Positions 1 to 11,561 of a stretch of DNA of 64,000 nucleotides are shown piece after piece. The notes under the pieces were generated by a model, which searched no databases, was not told where the DNA came from, and was given only the letters and a program-made list of their open reading frames with translations. The DNA comes from Bromus sterilis. Its lineage: Eukaryota; Streptophyta; Magnoliopsida; Poales; Poaceae. Positions within the stretch are counted from its first letter, which is position 1. The number at the start of each line of letters is the position of its first letter. Where the stretch lies: assembly GCA_950022295.1 (NCBI GenBank), contig OX465599.1, forward strand, positions 277,595,501 to 277,659,500, in the 5' to 3' direction. A program made the translations under genes and the position numbers.

Positions 1-2544
1 AAGGACTACCCGTACTGGAAGGAAAAGATGAAAAGAAATATCATGGCTATCAACTCAACTGCCTGGCAAGTTGTCTTGTATGGAGTCACTGTTGCCGATG
101 AGAAGGAGATCACCCCTGAAGAAGCAACGCTGATTGATCTTGATTCTGTAGTTTGGGTTTTCATCACCAATCACTTGACACCTGAAAAGTATCATGAAGT
201 GAAGAATATTCCAACTGCCAAAGGTGTCTGGGACTATCTTGAGAAGATTGGTGAAGGTGTTTCTACCCAGAAAGATGCCAGAATTGACACTCTCTGAAGC
301 AAATTCTATCGCTTCAAGAGAAACGAGGGTGAAAAAGTCAGCTCCATTTATAGCAGACTCACAACTCTTGCTAATGAATTGATTTCCCTCGGTGCTGATG
401 ACATTACTCCTCACTCTGTTGTGAGAACTTTGCTTCGCTCATCGGATGATTCGTTTGATCACATAGTTCTGATGATCAAGGAAAGGACTGATTTCAGACG
501 TCTTGTTGCTGCTGATGTTCTTGAGAGACTCACTAGCTTTGAAATGGAAGAAGAAGAGAAACGTGACATAAATGGTTCTCGAAGGAGATCCCATGCCCTG
601 AAAGCAAAAGCTTCGCGTCATTCTTCACCCGAAGTCAGTTCTGCTTCAGGTGTCGAATCAGATGATCCCTCAAGCATTGGAAAAGATTTAGCACTGATCA
701 TGAGACGCTTCAATCGCTTTCAAAGAAAAGGTTTTTCTTCACCCAAAAAGAATTATCCTTCAAGAAGCTCAAGTCATTCTTCCTACCGTTCATCCTCAAG
801 AAGCTCTCCATCAAAAGACAACTGTTGCTACAAATGCAAGAAACCAGGTCACTACATTGCTGATTGCCCTCTGTGGGAAACTGAGAACAAATCGAAGCAT
901 TCACTCAGAGACTCTTCATCAAAGTCTCACAAATCCTCCAGAAGTCATGAGTCAAAGAGACATGATTCCAGCTCAAGAAGGGAAAAGAAGAAAGATTATG
1001 ATGATGATAAGAGGAAGAAGTATCATAAGAATCGTGAGGGTTCTTCATCGAAGACTTACTCGTCTCGTCGAAGCAGCTCTCACCGTGCCAAGGCCTATCT
1101 GGGAAAGGAGATGACCTCTGAAGACGAAGCCTCTGGTTCCGAAGCTGAACAAGATTCAAGGCTTGCGTCTGGGTCCGAATCAGATGGTGTTGGTGGTTTG
1201 GCCTTCGCTTCGGCAGATGCTTCGATCAATGCTTCGAGCTCATTCTTCACCAACAATAGTAGTGAAGATGAAACTCCTGCATATTGCTTCATGGCCAAGG
1301 CAAAGGTATCCTCATCCAAATCAAACTATGACACTTCTGATTGTTCCTCATATGAAAGTGACTCAAAGATAAGCTATGCTAAACTTGCTAAAATTGCTTC
1401 AATCCAACAAGATGAACTTGATTCACTAAGCAAAACCATTAAGAAATCAGAAACGTTGTTGATCGATGAGATTGAGAAAGGTCAAACTTTAACTAATGAG
1501 CATGCTGCTCTGAAGGAGAAGTTTGAAGAATTATCCTCTCGACATGATCTTCTTTCAGTTGATTATGAGAAGCTCACCTATGAAGTTCTTCAGAGGAAAA
1601 TGGCTCTCGAAAAACTGAAAGAGGCTCATGAAGAATTGGAAAATGTCAATCTCTCTCTTATAGCTCAACAAGGTTCTGAAGCAAATCATAAAACTGAATC
1701 ACCTTGTTTGGACTGCTTGGAACGAAGCAAAACTGATTCCAAAGGGAAAGCTCCCATTATTATTGATGATACTAATGCCTCCGATGAGGAAAATCCTGCT
1801 GTTACCGAGGAACTCCTCGGGTTGAAAAACTTATTTGAAACAAGCATGTTCAAAAGTGTGCAAGGACACCAATATCTCTGTGATATCCTGAGGAAGGCTC
1901 TCCTTCACAGGAATCCCAGGAATGAAGGTGTTGGTTTCGAGAGAAAGATAAATCCTGATGGCACATATTGGGAGCCTGAACAGTATCCTAAGACTGTTTG
2001 GGTTCTAGCGAAGGAGAAACCCATTGATATTGATAACCTTTCAGGTTTCGACTGAAAAATGAACAAAGTCATTGTGGATGAATCACTTGATTCAGACTAC
2101 AAACTCATGAAAGATGAACAGGGAAAAGTTTCAGCTGAGTATGTAGGTACTCCACCAAAGAATGGATTCCATAAGAGGCAGATATGGGTGCAGAAAGCAC
2201 TTGTGGAAAAACTGCCTGCTAACCATTCTATGCAGGGAAAGTCTTCGGTACCACCGAATCATTTCTACTCTCTTGAGACGAGAAATGATCCATTGGTGAC
2301 CGAATCAAATGTTCCGCAGAAGCAATACTATCGTACTGGTCGCCATACGTATCGTCCTCATAATAATCGTACTAAGATTGCATATGCTCATACTTATGCT
2401 AACCGTTCGCAGAGGACTTACATTTATGGTGTGCTTGATGGTACACCGAAGCAATACACTCCTGTTCGATTTCATATTGCTTCAACCAGTGCTTCAACAT
2501 CTTCTCAGTCACCTGCTCGTTTGTGGGTGGTTAAGAAGAACTAA
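1..2544 (+). pseudogene. gag: S1 gag, 5'-truncated, interrupted
   Basis: Capsid-like nucleocapsid protein that packages retrotransposon RNA. One frame runs from base 1 to the TAA at 2542-2544. It holds an N-terminal copia-gag region (WKEKMKRNIMAINS near 19-60), a CCHC zinc knuckle (CYKCKKPGHYIADC, 826-867), a Ser/Arg/Lys-rich stretch (about 760-1110) and a coiled-coil-like, Glu/Leu/Lys-rich segment (about 1375-1660). The stop at 295-297 (TGA) aligns with CGA in S2, so it is a likely C-to-T nonsense change. A second UGA at 2053-2055 is also present in S2; the same frame continues past it to a conserved end, RLWVVKKN. The true start codon lies left of the window. Gag assignment is firm; whether the second UGA is read through is unknown. 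Confidence 0.92.
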
Positions 2545-2555
2545 TTCTTCTGCAG
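2534..2555 (+). promoter_or_regulatory. gag-pol junction hairpin with stop codon in the loop and 3'-splice-site-like sequence
   Basis: AGAAGAA (2534-2540), loop CTAA (2541-2544) and TTCTTCT (2545-2551) form a perfect 7-bp stem. The gag stop TAA is in the loop. CTAAT, a pyrimidine run and TGCAG (2551-2555) also look like a plant branch point and splice acceptor. The pol frame is open from 2535 and is offset by -1 from gag. The same motif is at 52468-52489 in S2. Its role is inferred. Confidence 0.55.
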
Positions 2556-5500
2556 GGCTATGTCTCTGGTGGATCCGAATGGGTCATGGATAGTGGTTGT
2601 ACAAATCATATGACCGGAGACAAGGAGTTATTCACCGAAGAAAAACTATCTCAATCTTCTCTGAAGTACATTACCTTCGGTGATAACAACAAAGGTAAAG
2701 TGTTAGGTTTTGGTAAGATTGCCATATCGAAGGATAAGCACATTGACAAGGTTATGCTAGTCCAATCTCTTGGATATAATTTGATGTCTATTTCAAAGTT
2801 ATGCGATATGGGTATGCTTGTTCTGTTTTCTGCTTCGCGTTGTGTTGTCTTTTCACAGGATGACTATACGTTTGTCTTCGAGGGTTACCGAAAGGGAGAT
2901 CTATACATTGTTGATTTTTCTTCGGGCCCTGCTGTATCCACTTGCTTAATGGCAAAAGCTTCATCTGGATGGTTATGGCATCGAAGACTTGGTCATGCAG
3001 GGATGAGAAATCTTCATAACTTAGTGAAGAAGAATCATGTTATCGGTCTTAGCGAAGTAAGATTCGATAAGGATCGTCTCTGCAGTGCTTGCGAAGCTGG
3101 TAAAATAACGAAGAAACATCATTCAGCGAAGACCATCATGACAACCACTCGTCCTCTTGAATTGCTTCATATGGATCTTTTTGGTCCTCAAAATTATGCA
3201 AGCCTGGGAGGAAACAAATATGGTCTAGTTATTGTTGATGACTTTTCTCGTTATTCTTGGGCTTTATTTTTGGATGACAAGAGCAAAGTGGTTGAAATCT
3301 TCAAGTCATTCGCAAAGAGAGCTCAAACAGAATATGAATTATCTCTGAAGCATATCTGAAGTGATAATGGAACTGAGTTCAAAAATACTCATATTGAAGA
3401 TTTTCTTGATGATCATGGTTTTACTCATGAGTTCTCTGCTGCCTATACACCTCAACAGAATGGTGTAGTTGAAAGGAAGAATAGAACTCTTATTGAAATG
3501 GCCAGAACTATGCTTGCTGAATACAAGACTCCTATTAGGTTCTGGGCTGAAGCAATCAACACTGCATGTCACATCATCAACAAGGTTTACCTTCACAAAT
3601 TCTTGAAGAAAACTTCACATGAGCTTATCACTGGTAACAAACCAAATGTTTCATATCTTAGGGTATTTGGTGCTCCATGCTTTATTAGAGATATGAATCA
3701 TAGCTCCAAATTTGCCCCTAAGGCACATGAAGGTTTTCTTTTAGGTTATGGCTCAAACTCTCACACTTACAGAGTCTATAACTCTCACTTTGGGAAAGTT
3801 ATGGAAACTGTGAACGTAAGGTTTGATGAAACTAGTGGCTCTCAAAAGGATCATTTGCCTCATGATCTAGATGAACCTCTACTTGATGAAGTAATAAGGT
3901 CCATGGCTATTGGTGAGATTCGCCCTGTTGAAGCCAATCAACGTCAAGCTGTTAGGGATGATGATGGTCCAATGTTCCCACACATAGCCCGGGGCGCTGG
4001 AGATCAACATCCTGAAGCTAATGATGAACAGGACGAAGAAGGTCAAGGGAACGAAGGAAATGCTGAAGCTGAAGGTGAAGCTGATCCCGAAGCTGATGCG
4101 GATCCTGAAGCAGAAGCTGAGCCTGAAGCAAATGATACTACGTTATCACGAGTTCGAAGAAGAGTTGATGTGGATTCGATCCTTGAAGATATCAATCAAC
4201 CAGGTCGTCCCACTACTCGATCTTGTACTCGTTTGGCTAACTTCTGTGGAAATTTTTCTTTTGTCTCCATGCTAGAGCCTTCAAAATATGATGAAGCCGT
4301 GAAGGACCCTGATTGGTTATTGGCTATGATGGAAGAACTTCACCAATTTGAAAGAAACAAGGTCTGGTCACTTGTTGAAAGGCCAGATCCCACGAAGCAC
4401 AATGTTATTGGCACAAAGTGGATATTTCGCAACAAGCAAGATGAAGATGGTATGGTGGTAAGAAATAAGGCTAGACTGGTAGCACAAGGTTACACCCAAA
4501 TCGAAGGCATTGAATTTGGTGAAACCTATGCTCCAGTAGCCCGTCTCGAATCCATTCGTGCCATGCTTGCTTTTGCTAACCACAAAAATATATTGCTATA
4601 TCAAATGGATGTCAAGAGTTCTTTTCTTAATGGTGAAATCGAAGAAGAAGTGTATGTTATGCAGCCTCCAGGTTTTGAAGACTCGAAGAATCCTGATATG
4701 GTGTACAGGCTTCACAAAGCTTTGTATGGACTGAAGCAAGCACCTCGTGCTTGGTATGAAACATTGAAGGATTTCCTCCTGAAGAAAGGCTTCAAACCAG
4801 GAACAACTGACCCCACACTTTTCACTCGATCATATAACAATGATCTATTTGTGTGTCAGATATATGTAGATGATATTATTTTTGGCTGTACTAATACTGA
4901 AATCAGCGAAGAATTTGAAAGGATGATGTCGAAGAAATATGAAATGTCTATGATGGGAGAATTGAAGTTTTTCCTTGGACTTCAGATTCGACAACAGAAG
5001 AATGGCACCTTTATTTCACAAGAGAAATACTTGAAGGATTGCCTGAAGAAGTTTGATCTTGCTGAATGCAAGACCATTAGAACTCCCATGCCTACAAATG
5101 GTTTTCTTGATGCAGATGAGAAAGGGAAACCCTTCGATCAGAAGAAGTTTCGGTCTATGATAGGTTCACTCTTATACTTATGTGCATCTAGACCTGACAT
5201 CATGCTATCAGTTTGTATTTGTGCTCGTTTTCAGGCAAATCCGAAGGAATTGCATCATATTGCTGTGAAGCGAATTCTTCGATATCTAGCACATACTCCT
5301 TCTTTGGGACTTTGGTATCCCAAAGGTACTCAGTTTGATTTGATTGGATATTCTGACTCAGACTGGGCTGGTGATAGGGTTGACAGGAAATCTACCTCAG
5401 GCACTTGTCATTTTCTTGGTAGATCTCTTGTGTGTTGGGCTTCAAAGAAACAGAACTGTGTCTCAATATCTACTGCTGAAGCTGAATACATTGCTGCTGG

Positions 5501-5813
5501 CTCATGCTGCACTCAAATACTTTGGCTTAAGCAGACGCTGAAAGATTATGGTATATTTGTGAAGAAAATTCCTCTGCTTTGTGACAATGAGAGTGCCATC
5601 AAGATTGCTCACAATCCTGTGCAACACTCTCGAACGAAGCATATTGATATTCGTCATCATTTTCTTCGAGATCATGTTCAGCGCGAAGACATTGAGATCA
5701 GCCATGTAAGAACTGAAGATCAATTGGCAGATATATTCACGAATCCATTGGACGAGAAAAGGTTTTGTGCATTGAGATGTGAGCTAAACATCTTAGACTC
5801 ACACAATGTTCAG
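2535..5813 (+). pseudogene. pol: S1 pol (protease-integrase-RT-RNase H), one nonsense codon
   Basis: Copia polyprotein that matures Gag, copies RNA into cDNA and integrates it. Domains in order: aspartic protease with WVMDSGCTNHM at about 2577-2610; pre-integrase HRRLGHAGMRNL near 2980-3015; integrase with the LLHMDLFGP aspartate (about 3165), SDNGTEF (3360-3380) and a downstream VERKN glutamate (about 3470); reverse transcriptase with YVDD at 4863-4874; RNase H from about 5340, with STAEAEYIAAG near 5470. The only break is TGA at 3357-3359, one codon before SDNGTEF; S2 has AGA there. No pol stop follows RNase H: the frame runs directly into ORF2 at 5814, unlike S2. The start is taken at the protease side because the frame opens after TAA at 2532-2534. 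Confidence 0.93.
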
Positions 5814-8800
5814 ATGTCTGACGAAGAGGCTGCTATGGGGAATGAGTCTCCCATTGTTGAAGGGCTCGAAAATTATCCGGAGCCACCGAAGCAGAAAGGC
5901 AAAGGAGGAAAAACTAAGGAAGTCAATAATGCCCGAGGCATACCCGAAGCCATTCGCCTCAAGATGGGCTATGACACTCCTCCTGAAGAATCAGATCACG
6001 AACGCAAGATGCGTTTGCAAAGGATTCGACGCTATTGGGCTATCAGGTGGTACAAGTTCAAGAGCATCCCAACGTGGAAGTGGGCAATGCAATTTGCTTT
6101 CAGCCCACCTTATCGGTACACCACCGCTATGTGTGGTCAATACACAGCTGCTAACAGGAAGAAATTCTACCCGAAGCCTCCAGCTGTACCGCACCCGAAT
6201 ACCCTCAAGACTCCGGATGATTATCCTGATGAGCAAGAGAGACTTGCCATTCTGGCTGAGAAGAAAAGGATAAGAGAAGAGAAGAAGGCAAAAGCACTTG
6301 CTGCTGCAGGGCTTGATGAAGCTGAAGCATCGAAGCCTAAGAAGAGGCGAAAGCTTCGCAAACTGAGTGCTTCACCCCCTCCTGCTTCAGAAGAAGAGGG
6401 TGACAATGAAGCTGATGATGAAGCTCATGCTGCTGCACAGCTTGAAGATTCGATTGATGAAGATCCTGCTGACGAAGCAGATGACGAATCTGAACACTCT
6501 CCCATTCCCCCAAGTCCTAAGAGAAAATAGTTTCGGAAGCCACTGAAGAAAAAGGCTGGAGAGAAACCGTCTGCTCCAAAAGGAGTTAAGTTTCAAGATC
6601 CTTCAGATCCTCTTGCTCCCAAGAAAAACATCGACTTGACGAACTTGGTGGTTGAGGCTCCCCTGTCTTCCAAGCCACCTCGCCATCTTGTTCCTACTGA
6701 GCAGCGAACCAAGGAAAGGCATGACCCGAAGGCTAAGCCTGCAGCTAAGCCTGCTGCTAGGCCCGAAGCTAAAGCTCCTGAGCAAGCCAAAGCTTCGAAG
6801 CCCAAGACAACCGTTGCCAAGCCTGGCCAGACTTATGCCCAGGTCGGCACAAAGAAGCTGTCAGAAGCTGAAATGCGTAAGAGAGACCGTGCTGAAGCTG
6901 AACGTCTGCATGCTGAAGCACAAGCCCAAGCTAAGGCTCATAAAGAAGCTAAGGAGAAAGAGAGAGCTGATCGAGAAGCTGCAGAATTGGAAAAGCAACA
7001 GAAAGAGCTGGCTGACTCAAACAAGAAAGCTGAAGCGAAGCGAAAGCTAGCTGAAGCAAAAGCTCAAGAGGCTAAGGCTGCCGTCGAAGCCAAGCTTCTG
7101 AGTGAAGCTGAAGCCAAGCGCCAAGCTCAATTGGATGTGCTTCGCACGAAGAAAGCTGAGAAACTTGCTAGAGCCGCTCAGAAGAAAGCTGCAGTTGACA
7201 TGGCTCCAAAGGACATTCCTCCGAAGCCAGTCGCTGCTCCTGTTCCCGAAGCTCATGTTGAAGCTGAGCACAGTGAACACAACTTCCCAGATGCAAGAGA
7301 AGGTGAACTCTGGGACTGTTTGAGCATACATCAGGCATACTGCCAGCTTGCTGATGCTGTTAATCCCAAGGCTGTGGATATTGGGAATATTTATATTTCA
7401 CCAAATCTTTCTGCCATGATTGAAACTTTATACTATCAGTTGAGGGATTTGCATGCTAGGGACAGATCTGAAACTGCTAAGATTCTGAAATTCAAGAAGA
7501 AAGCAGATGATGAGTCAGATGAGGATTTCAAGACCGAAGCCATAGCTGCTTCGAAGAAAATTGCTGTTGTCAATGAGGAAACGAAGAAAAATTTACAAGT
7601 ATATCAAGACAAGATAAAGTCTGCAATTGAAGAATGTTGCAAGAATCACAATGCTTCAGTCATGGCTCTTGACTCCAAGAAGCGCGAAGCCATGCTCAAG
7701 CAATTAGCTTCAACTCTTCCCGAGCTGCAACAAAGAAAGAGACGTTTTATTGCTGACACCGAAGAGGCTGATGAGGTAAGCTCTCATCCAGCCAAGAAGG
7801 CCCCAAGAAAAGCATCGCCTCCTTGATGCAAAATCATCAAGCTTACCAAACCTTCTACGAAGCCTTCCGCCCCTGAAGTCGCTCCACCCCGTCCTCAAAC
7901 TCCACCTCCACCTCAACCCGCTCCTCAACCGTCTGCTCAAGACAACTTTGCGCCAGAACCTTCTCCTCCTCCTCAAGACATTCCTGAAAAGGATTATTCT
8001 TCAGCTCACTCTGCTGAGGAGTCTGAAGAACGAGAAGGTGAAGCCAAAGACCGAGCTGTTGAAGCCAATGCAGATGCTGATGCCGAAGCAGAAGCCGAAG
8101 CCGAAGCCGAAGCAAATGAGTTGGCCATAGTCACTCAACCGCAAAGGCGAGTCACAGATGCTCGAAGGCACTGCATTCCTGCCCAAGACACTCAACTGGA
8201 CTCCATCTACCCCAGAGAAACATTTCCTATATTCCTGGGAGAAGGATCTTCTTCAAGACATGGTCCTGAGTTTGATATTGAAGTTCATCGCTAGAAGCTT
8301 CGCTTCTTTGGCAATAGTCCATATGACTCACCAAGGACTGCTGATGACCTTCGCTTCTGGACTGCTGAACAACAAATCCTATACACGAAGCTATACTGCC
8401 AGAAAGGTGTTCTGTACAGGCACAAGTACTTAGACTTGCATAGTCTATCTTCTGCAACGTGCTTCCAAAATATCATTGAAACCATCGAAGCACAGAATTT
8501 GACTGGCTTGTTTGCCATGGAGACTCCATTCAATTCCGAGCTAGTGAAGCAATTCTATGCCACTCTCTACGTCTCTGGAAACCCTGATGATACAAGCTCA
8601 TGGATTCTCGAATGGATGATTCAAGGGAAAGTGTTTCGTATGCATTCTGATGAATTTATGGATATAGTAAACATCCCAAGGCACACTGGAGAATTAGCTA
8701 AGGTTCATATGTTGCCTGATCCCACTGAAGCCGAGTTTGCTTCACTCTTGGATCCCGAAGTCACTGGAGATCACATGCCTGAGAATATTCGCCCGAAGCA

Positions 8801-9746
8801 TCTGGTATTTATATCGAAGACTTGGTTTTACATCCTGTCAAATTCACTGATGCCTCTCAGCTCTGCGTATGAAGAATCCAACATTCACTATCATACTCGT
8901 CATGCTCTAATGAAGCTTACTCATGGACATGTGTTTGACTTCGAAGACTGTTTTCTTTGATATATGGTACAAGCTGCTGAGTTAGTCAATCAACTGAAGC
9001 CATATGCTCCTTGGCTGCAAGCCATTTGCAACCATGGACGCAACGAAGATTTTGTTGCGAAGCATCACCCGAAGCTGTTCTGCCCTCCTGTCCGCGACTC
9101 TATGAATATCTTCAGAAGGGCAAATGATCCATTTGCCACATATGTCGGAGTCAGACAGCACATAAATGAACGCAACATGTCGAAGAAGTTCCAGAAAGAA
9201 GTATACCACTTTGAAGTTGCCATTCGTAACCAGCAATTGCTAGAAAACTTCATTGAAGGAAATCAGCGCCAGATGCAACATCTTTCAGATGAGATAAATA
9301 GAGTTGGCAACATTGCATTAAACAACAACCAGTACTTGAAGGTTTTGAAGCGCCACTCCTGGAAAGGTGTACGAAAGTTCAACTCTGTGAAGAAACTTGA
9401 AGCTGACCGGATTTTCAAGGAGTATCCACATCTTCAACATCACTTCTCCAGAAATGATACGATCGACCGCCCCAACCCAAAGATCCCTTCGTTGGACAAG
9501 ACTGATGAAGTCCTCTTTGTTAATCCCGCTGAACAGATTCGCCCCGATACCTTTTCTGATGAAGACTCCCACACCTCGAAGCAAGAAGATGATCCCCTCG
9601 ACGACAACGACCTTGATTTGCTTCAAGCGCCGATGGACTTCGACGAGGAAGAGTCACCTGCTTCGACCGAAGGAGACACTTCAGGAGATGCATCTTCTTC
9701 AGGCGAAGACAATCAGCAGGGTCCCCGGGTTGCAGCTAACGCATAG
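5814..9746 (+). pseudogene. S1 ORF2 (env-like), fused in frame to pol, several stops
   Basis: Third ORF of Sireviruses, called env-like; its function is not established. The ATG at 5814 lies in the pol frame with no stop between. Order: a basic N-terminal region with IRRYWAIRWYKFKS (about 6026-6070), homologous to S2; acidic and Lys/Arg-rich linkers; a long Ala/Glu/Lys-rich, probably helical or coiled-coil region (about 6720-7260); Pro-rich and EA-repeat segments (about 7860-8120); a conserved globular-looking part (8290-9480) with VKQFYATLYVSG; and an acidic Ser-rich tail. In-frame stops are TAG 6528, TGA 7824, TAG 8292 and TGA 8958, explainable by C-to-T changes in CGA or CAG codons. I see no signal peptide or clear membrane segment, so the envelope label is doubtful. 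Confidence 0.85.
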
Positions 9747-10276
9747 ATACTCTTGATCTACCTCTCGACCTTTTGTCCAATTATTGACAAAAAGGGGGAG
9801 AACGTAGCATCGATTGAGTTTAGATTCTCTGCGGGGTTTAGGGATTTGATTCGATCTTTTGCATGTTAAGTTACGACAAACATTCCATTCTCTTCGATTG
9901 GGTTGTAACTTAAGTTTTACTTCGGTTGTGAACTGCTTCACCTTATATGTTAATAACCCCCGTGCTTTGCTTGCAAGTTGCTCTCCTATCTTTTGTCTTG
10001 CAGGTGGTTATTATCCCTTAAGTTCACAGGTCATTATTATGATTGCATATTCTTCAAGACAAATATTCTCCATATGCAATTGATTCACTAAGATATGTGT
10101 TAGGCTTCCCATTGTTATTTTTATTCAACAAGCATTCTCTTCGATTATAAATCTTCGATGCTTGCATTCAGGGGGAGTCATAAGCTTCATATCTTAGAGT
10201 TTGCTCTCAACTCAACTCAAATTCTATATCTTTTTCGATGCCTGTTTTGTCAACAATAGTCCAAAAAGGGGGAGAT
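9747..10276 (+). promoter_or_regulatory. S1 3' non-coding region with three polypurine motifs
   Basis: Purine motifs are at 9790-9802 (AAAAAGGGGGAGA), 10170-10177 (AGGGGGAG) and 10263-10275 (AAAAAGGGGGAGA). The last abuts the 3' LTR and is the likely plus-strand primer. Multiplied PPTs are a known Sirevirus hallmark. The same three, in the same order, occur in S2 at 60879, 61271 and 61369. No ORF of interest lies here. Confidence 0.85.
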
Positions 10277-11561
10277 ATTAAGAGCAAAGTTATATCCCCA
10301 TGAGTTTTGGATATTGTTGGGCAAAACAGTAGAGGAACTAACAAGCTTTCTAGTGTAAAACAGATGGTTAGGTTCCTGAAGTTATAGGTTGGTGATAAAG
10401 CTTCAACGAAGATTTACATATTTACTGAAGCATATCCTCTGGAGTGAAGCTCATCACGGATGTCGACCCCTAAAAAGATAAGGAATCCTGAAGCACGTCT
10501 CATCGAATAAGATGGTCAAGATGGCGCAAGACTCGGTTGTTTTTGCGTAGTTCTTTTTCACTTCTTTGAGTCGTAGGAAAAACCGTACTATCAAGAGGGG
10601 TTTAGCAAATGTACTCCGAAGGTTTTGGTGAAAAGACTCAGATCGAATCTAATCCAGTGAGTAACTAGAGTTGAGAAATCTCATGTGCGCTAGGTAATGC
10701 TTCACCAGCGAAGACTTAGTTCTTTCGGCTCCTGAAGCAGAACCAAGTCCGTGAGTCAGCTTTACTTGGACCGCAAGTAAAGCTGCGCTTTGATTGGAAA
10801 TATGACCGTTGGGGACAGGTGTCAAGCTGTCACATCGGGTCACTTCAGTCATTTCGCACCTAGGGATTGCCACCTATAAATACGCCACCCCCGCCCTCAT
10901 TGGCCGGTGGCTGCTCCGAGATTAATTCCTTACAGAGGAGAGAGAGAGAGCAACCCCCACCGAAGCAAACCAAAACCCATCCACAGAAGCAGAAGTCCTA
11001 TTGATCTGAGTTGATTCATTATGACTTAGGAAGAAGTTTGCTAGCCTTTTTATCTTGGAGAACTGCAATTCTCCTAGACGGTTAGAGAGTTTTTCTTCAG
11101 AGAGCGAAGAGTTATTGTCGCCTCGAAGTCCAGTTTGTCAAAGGTTTCGGTGATTTCCTCAATAATCAACCACGAGTGAAGAACTGACCAAGCTCAAGGA
11201 GATTGGTGCAATGGAGATACGGACGGAGAGAGGTTAGCTCCTGTGTTCAATCACAAGTCCCTCCAACCAGACGTAGCACTTTGCAGAGTGTGAACTGGTC
11301 GAACAAACATCGCCGAGTCAAGAGTTCGTTTTACTTTCCGCACTTACATTCAGTTTATCAATTGCTTCAGTGATCTGCTTCAATGCAATTGATTCGATGC
11401 TTTTGATTCGCTATGTTATGCTTCAATCATGTTCTACTTCAATGTTTACCTTCCAGTTGAATCTCTTCAGTTACTGAGTTATGCTTCACTTCATAGTTCC
11501 ATGCAAAATTTTGAAGTGATCATTCACCCCCTCCCCCTCTGATCACATACTTGGACTAACA
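10277..11561 (+). repeat. S1 3' LTR (1,285 bp)
   Basis: Starts directly after the PPT. By alignment with S2 the first bases should be TG but read AT, so the left terminus is mutated. It ends in TAACA at 11561, followed by gypsy gag sequence. The TATA box TATAAATA is at 10875-10882. The block 11256-11299 (44 nt) is identical to S2 49514-49557, and a small hairpin GGAGAA-CTGCAA-TTCTCC is at 11057-11074. These conserved pieces lie in the transcribed R/U5 part. Confidence 0.88.

Larger units (their letters stand above)
1..11561 (+). mobile_element. S1: Sirevirus-type copia LTR retrotransposon, 5' end outside window
   Basis: Seen: gag, then protease, integrase, RT and RNase H in copia order, then a long extra ORF, three polypurine-type motifs and a 3' LTR. 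A third ORF after RNase H together with a multiplied AAAAAGGGGGAGA motif is known for the Sirevirus (Maximus/SIRE) lineage. The window opens about 50 nt inside gag, judged by alignment with S2 (48534-62648), so the 5' LTR and PBS are missing. The right end is followed by GAAAT inside the gag of gypsy element G1, which dates S1 after G1. The reading frames are broken at several places, so the copy cannot encode full proteins. Confidence 0.93.
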
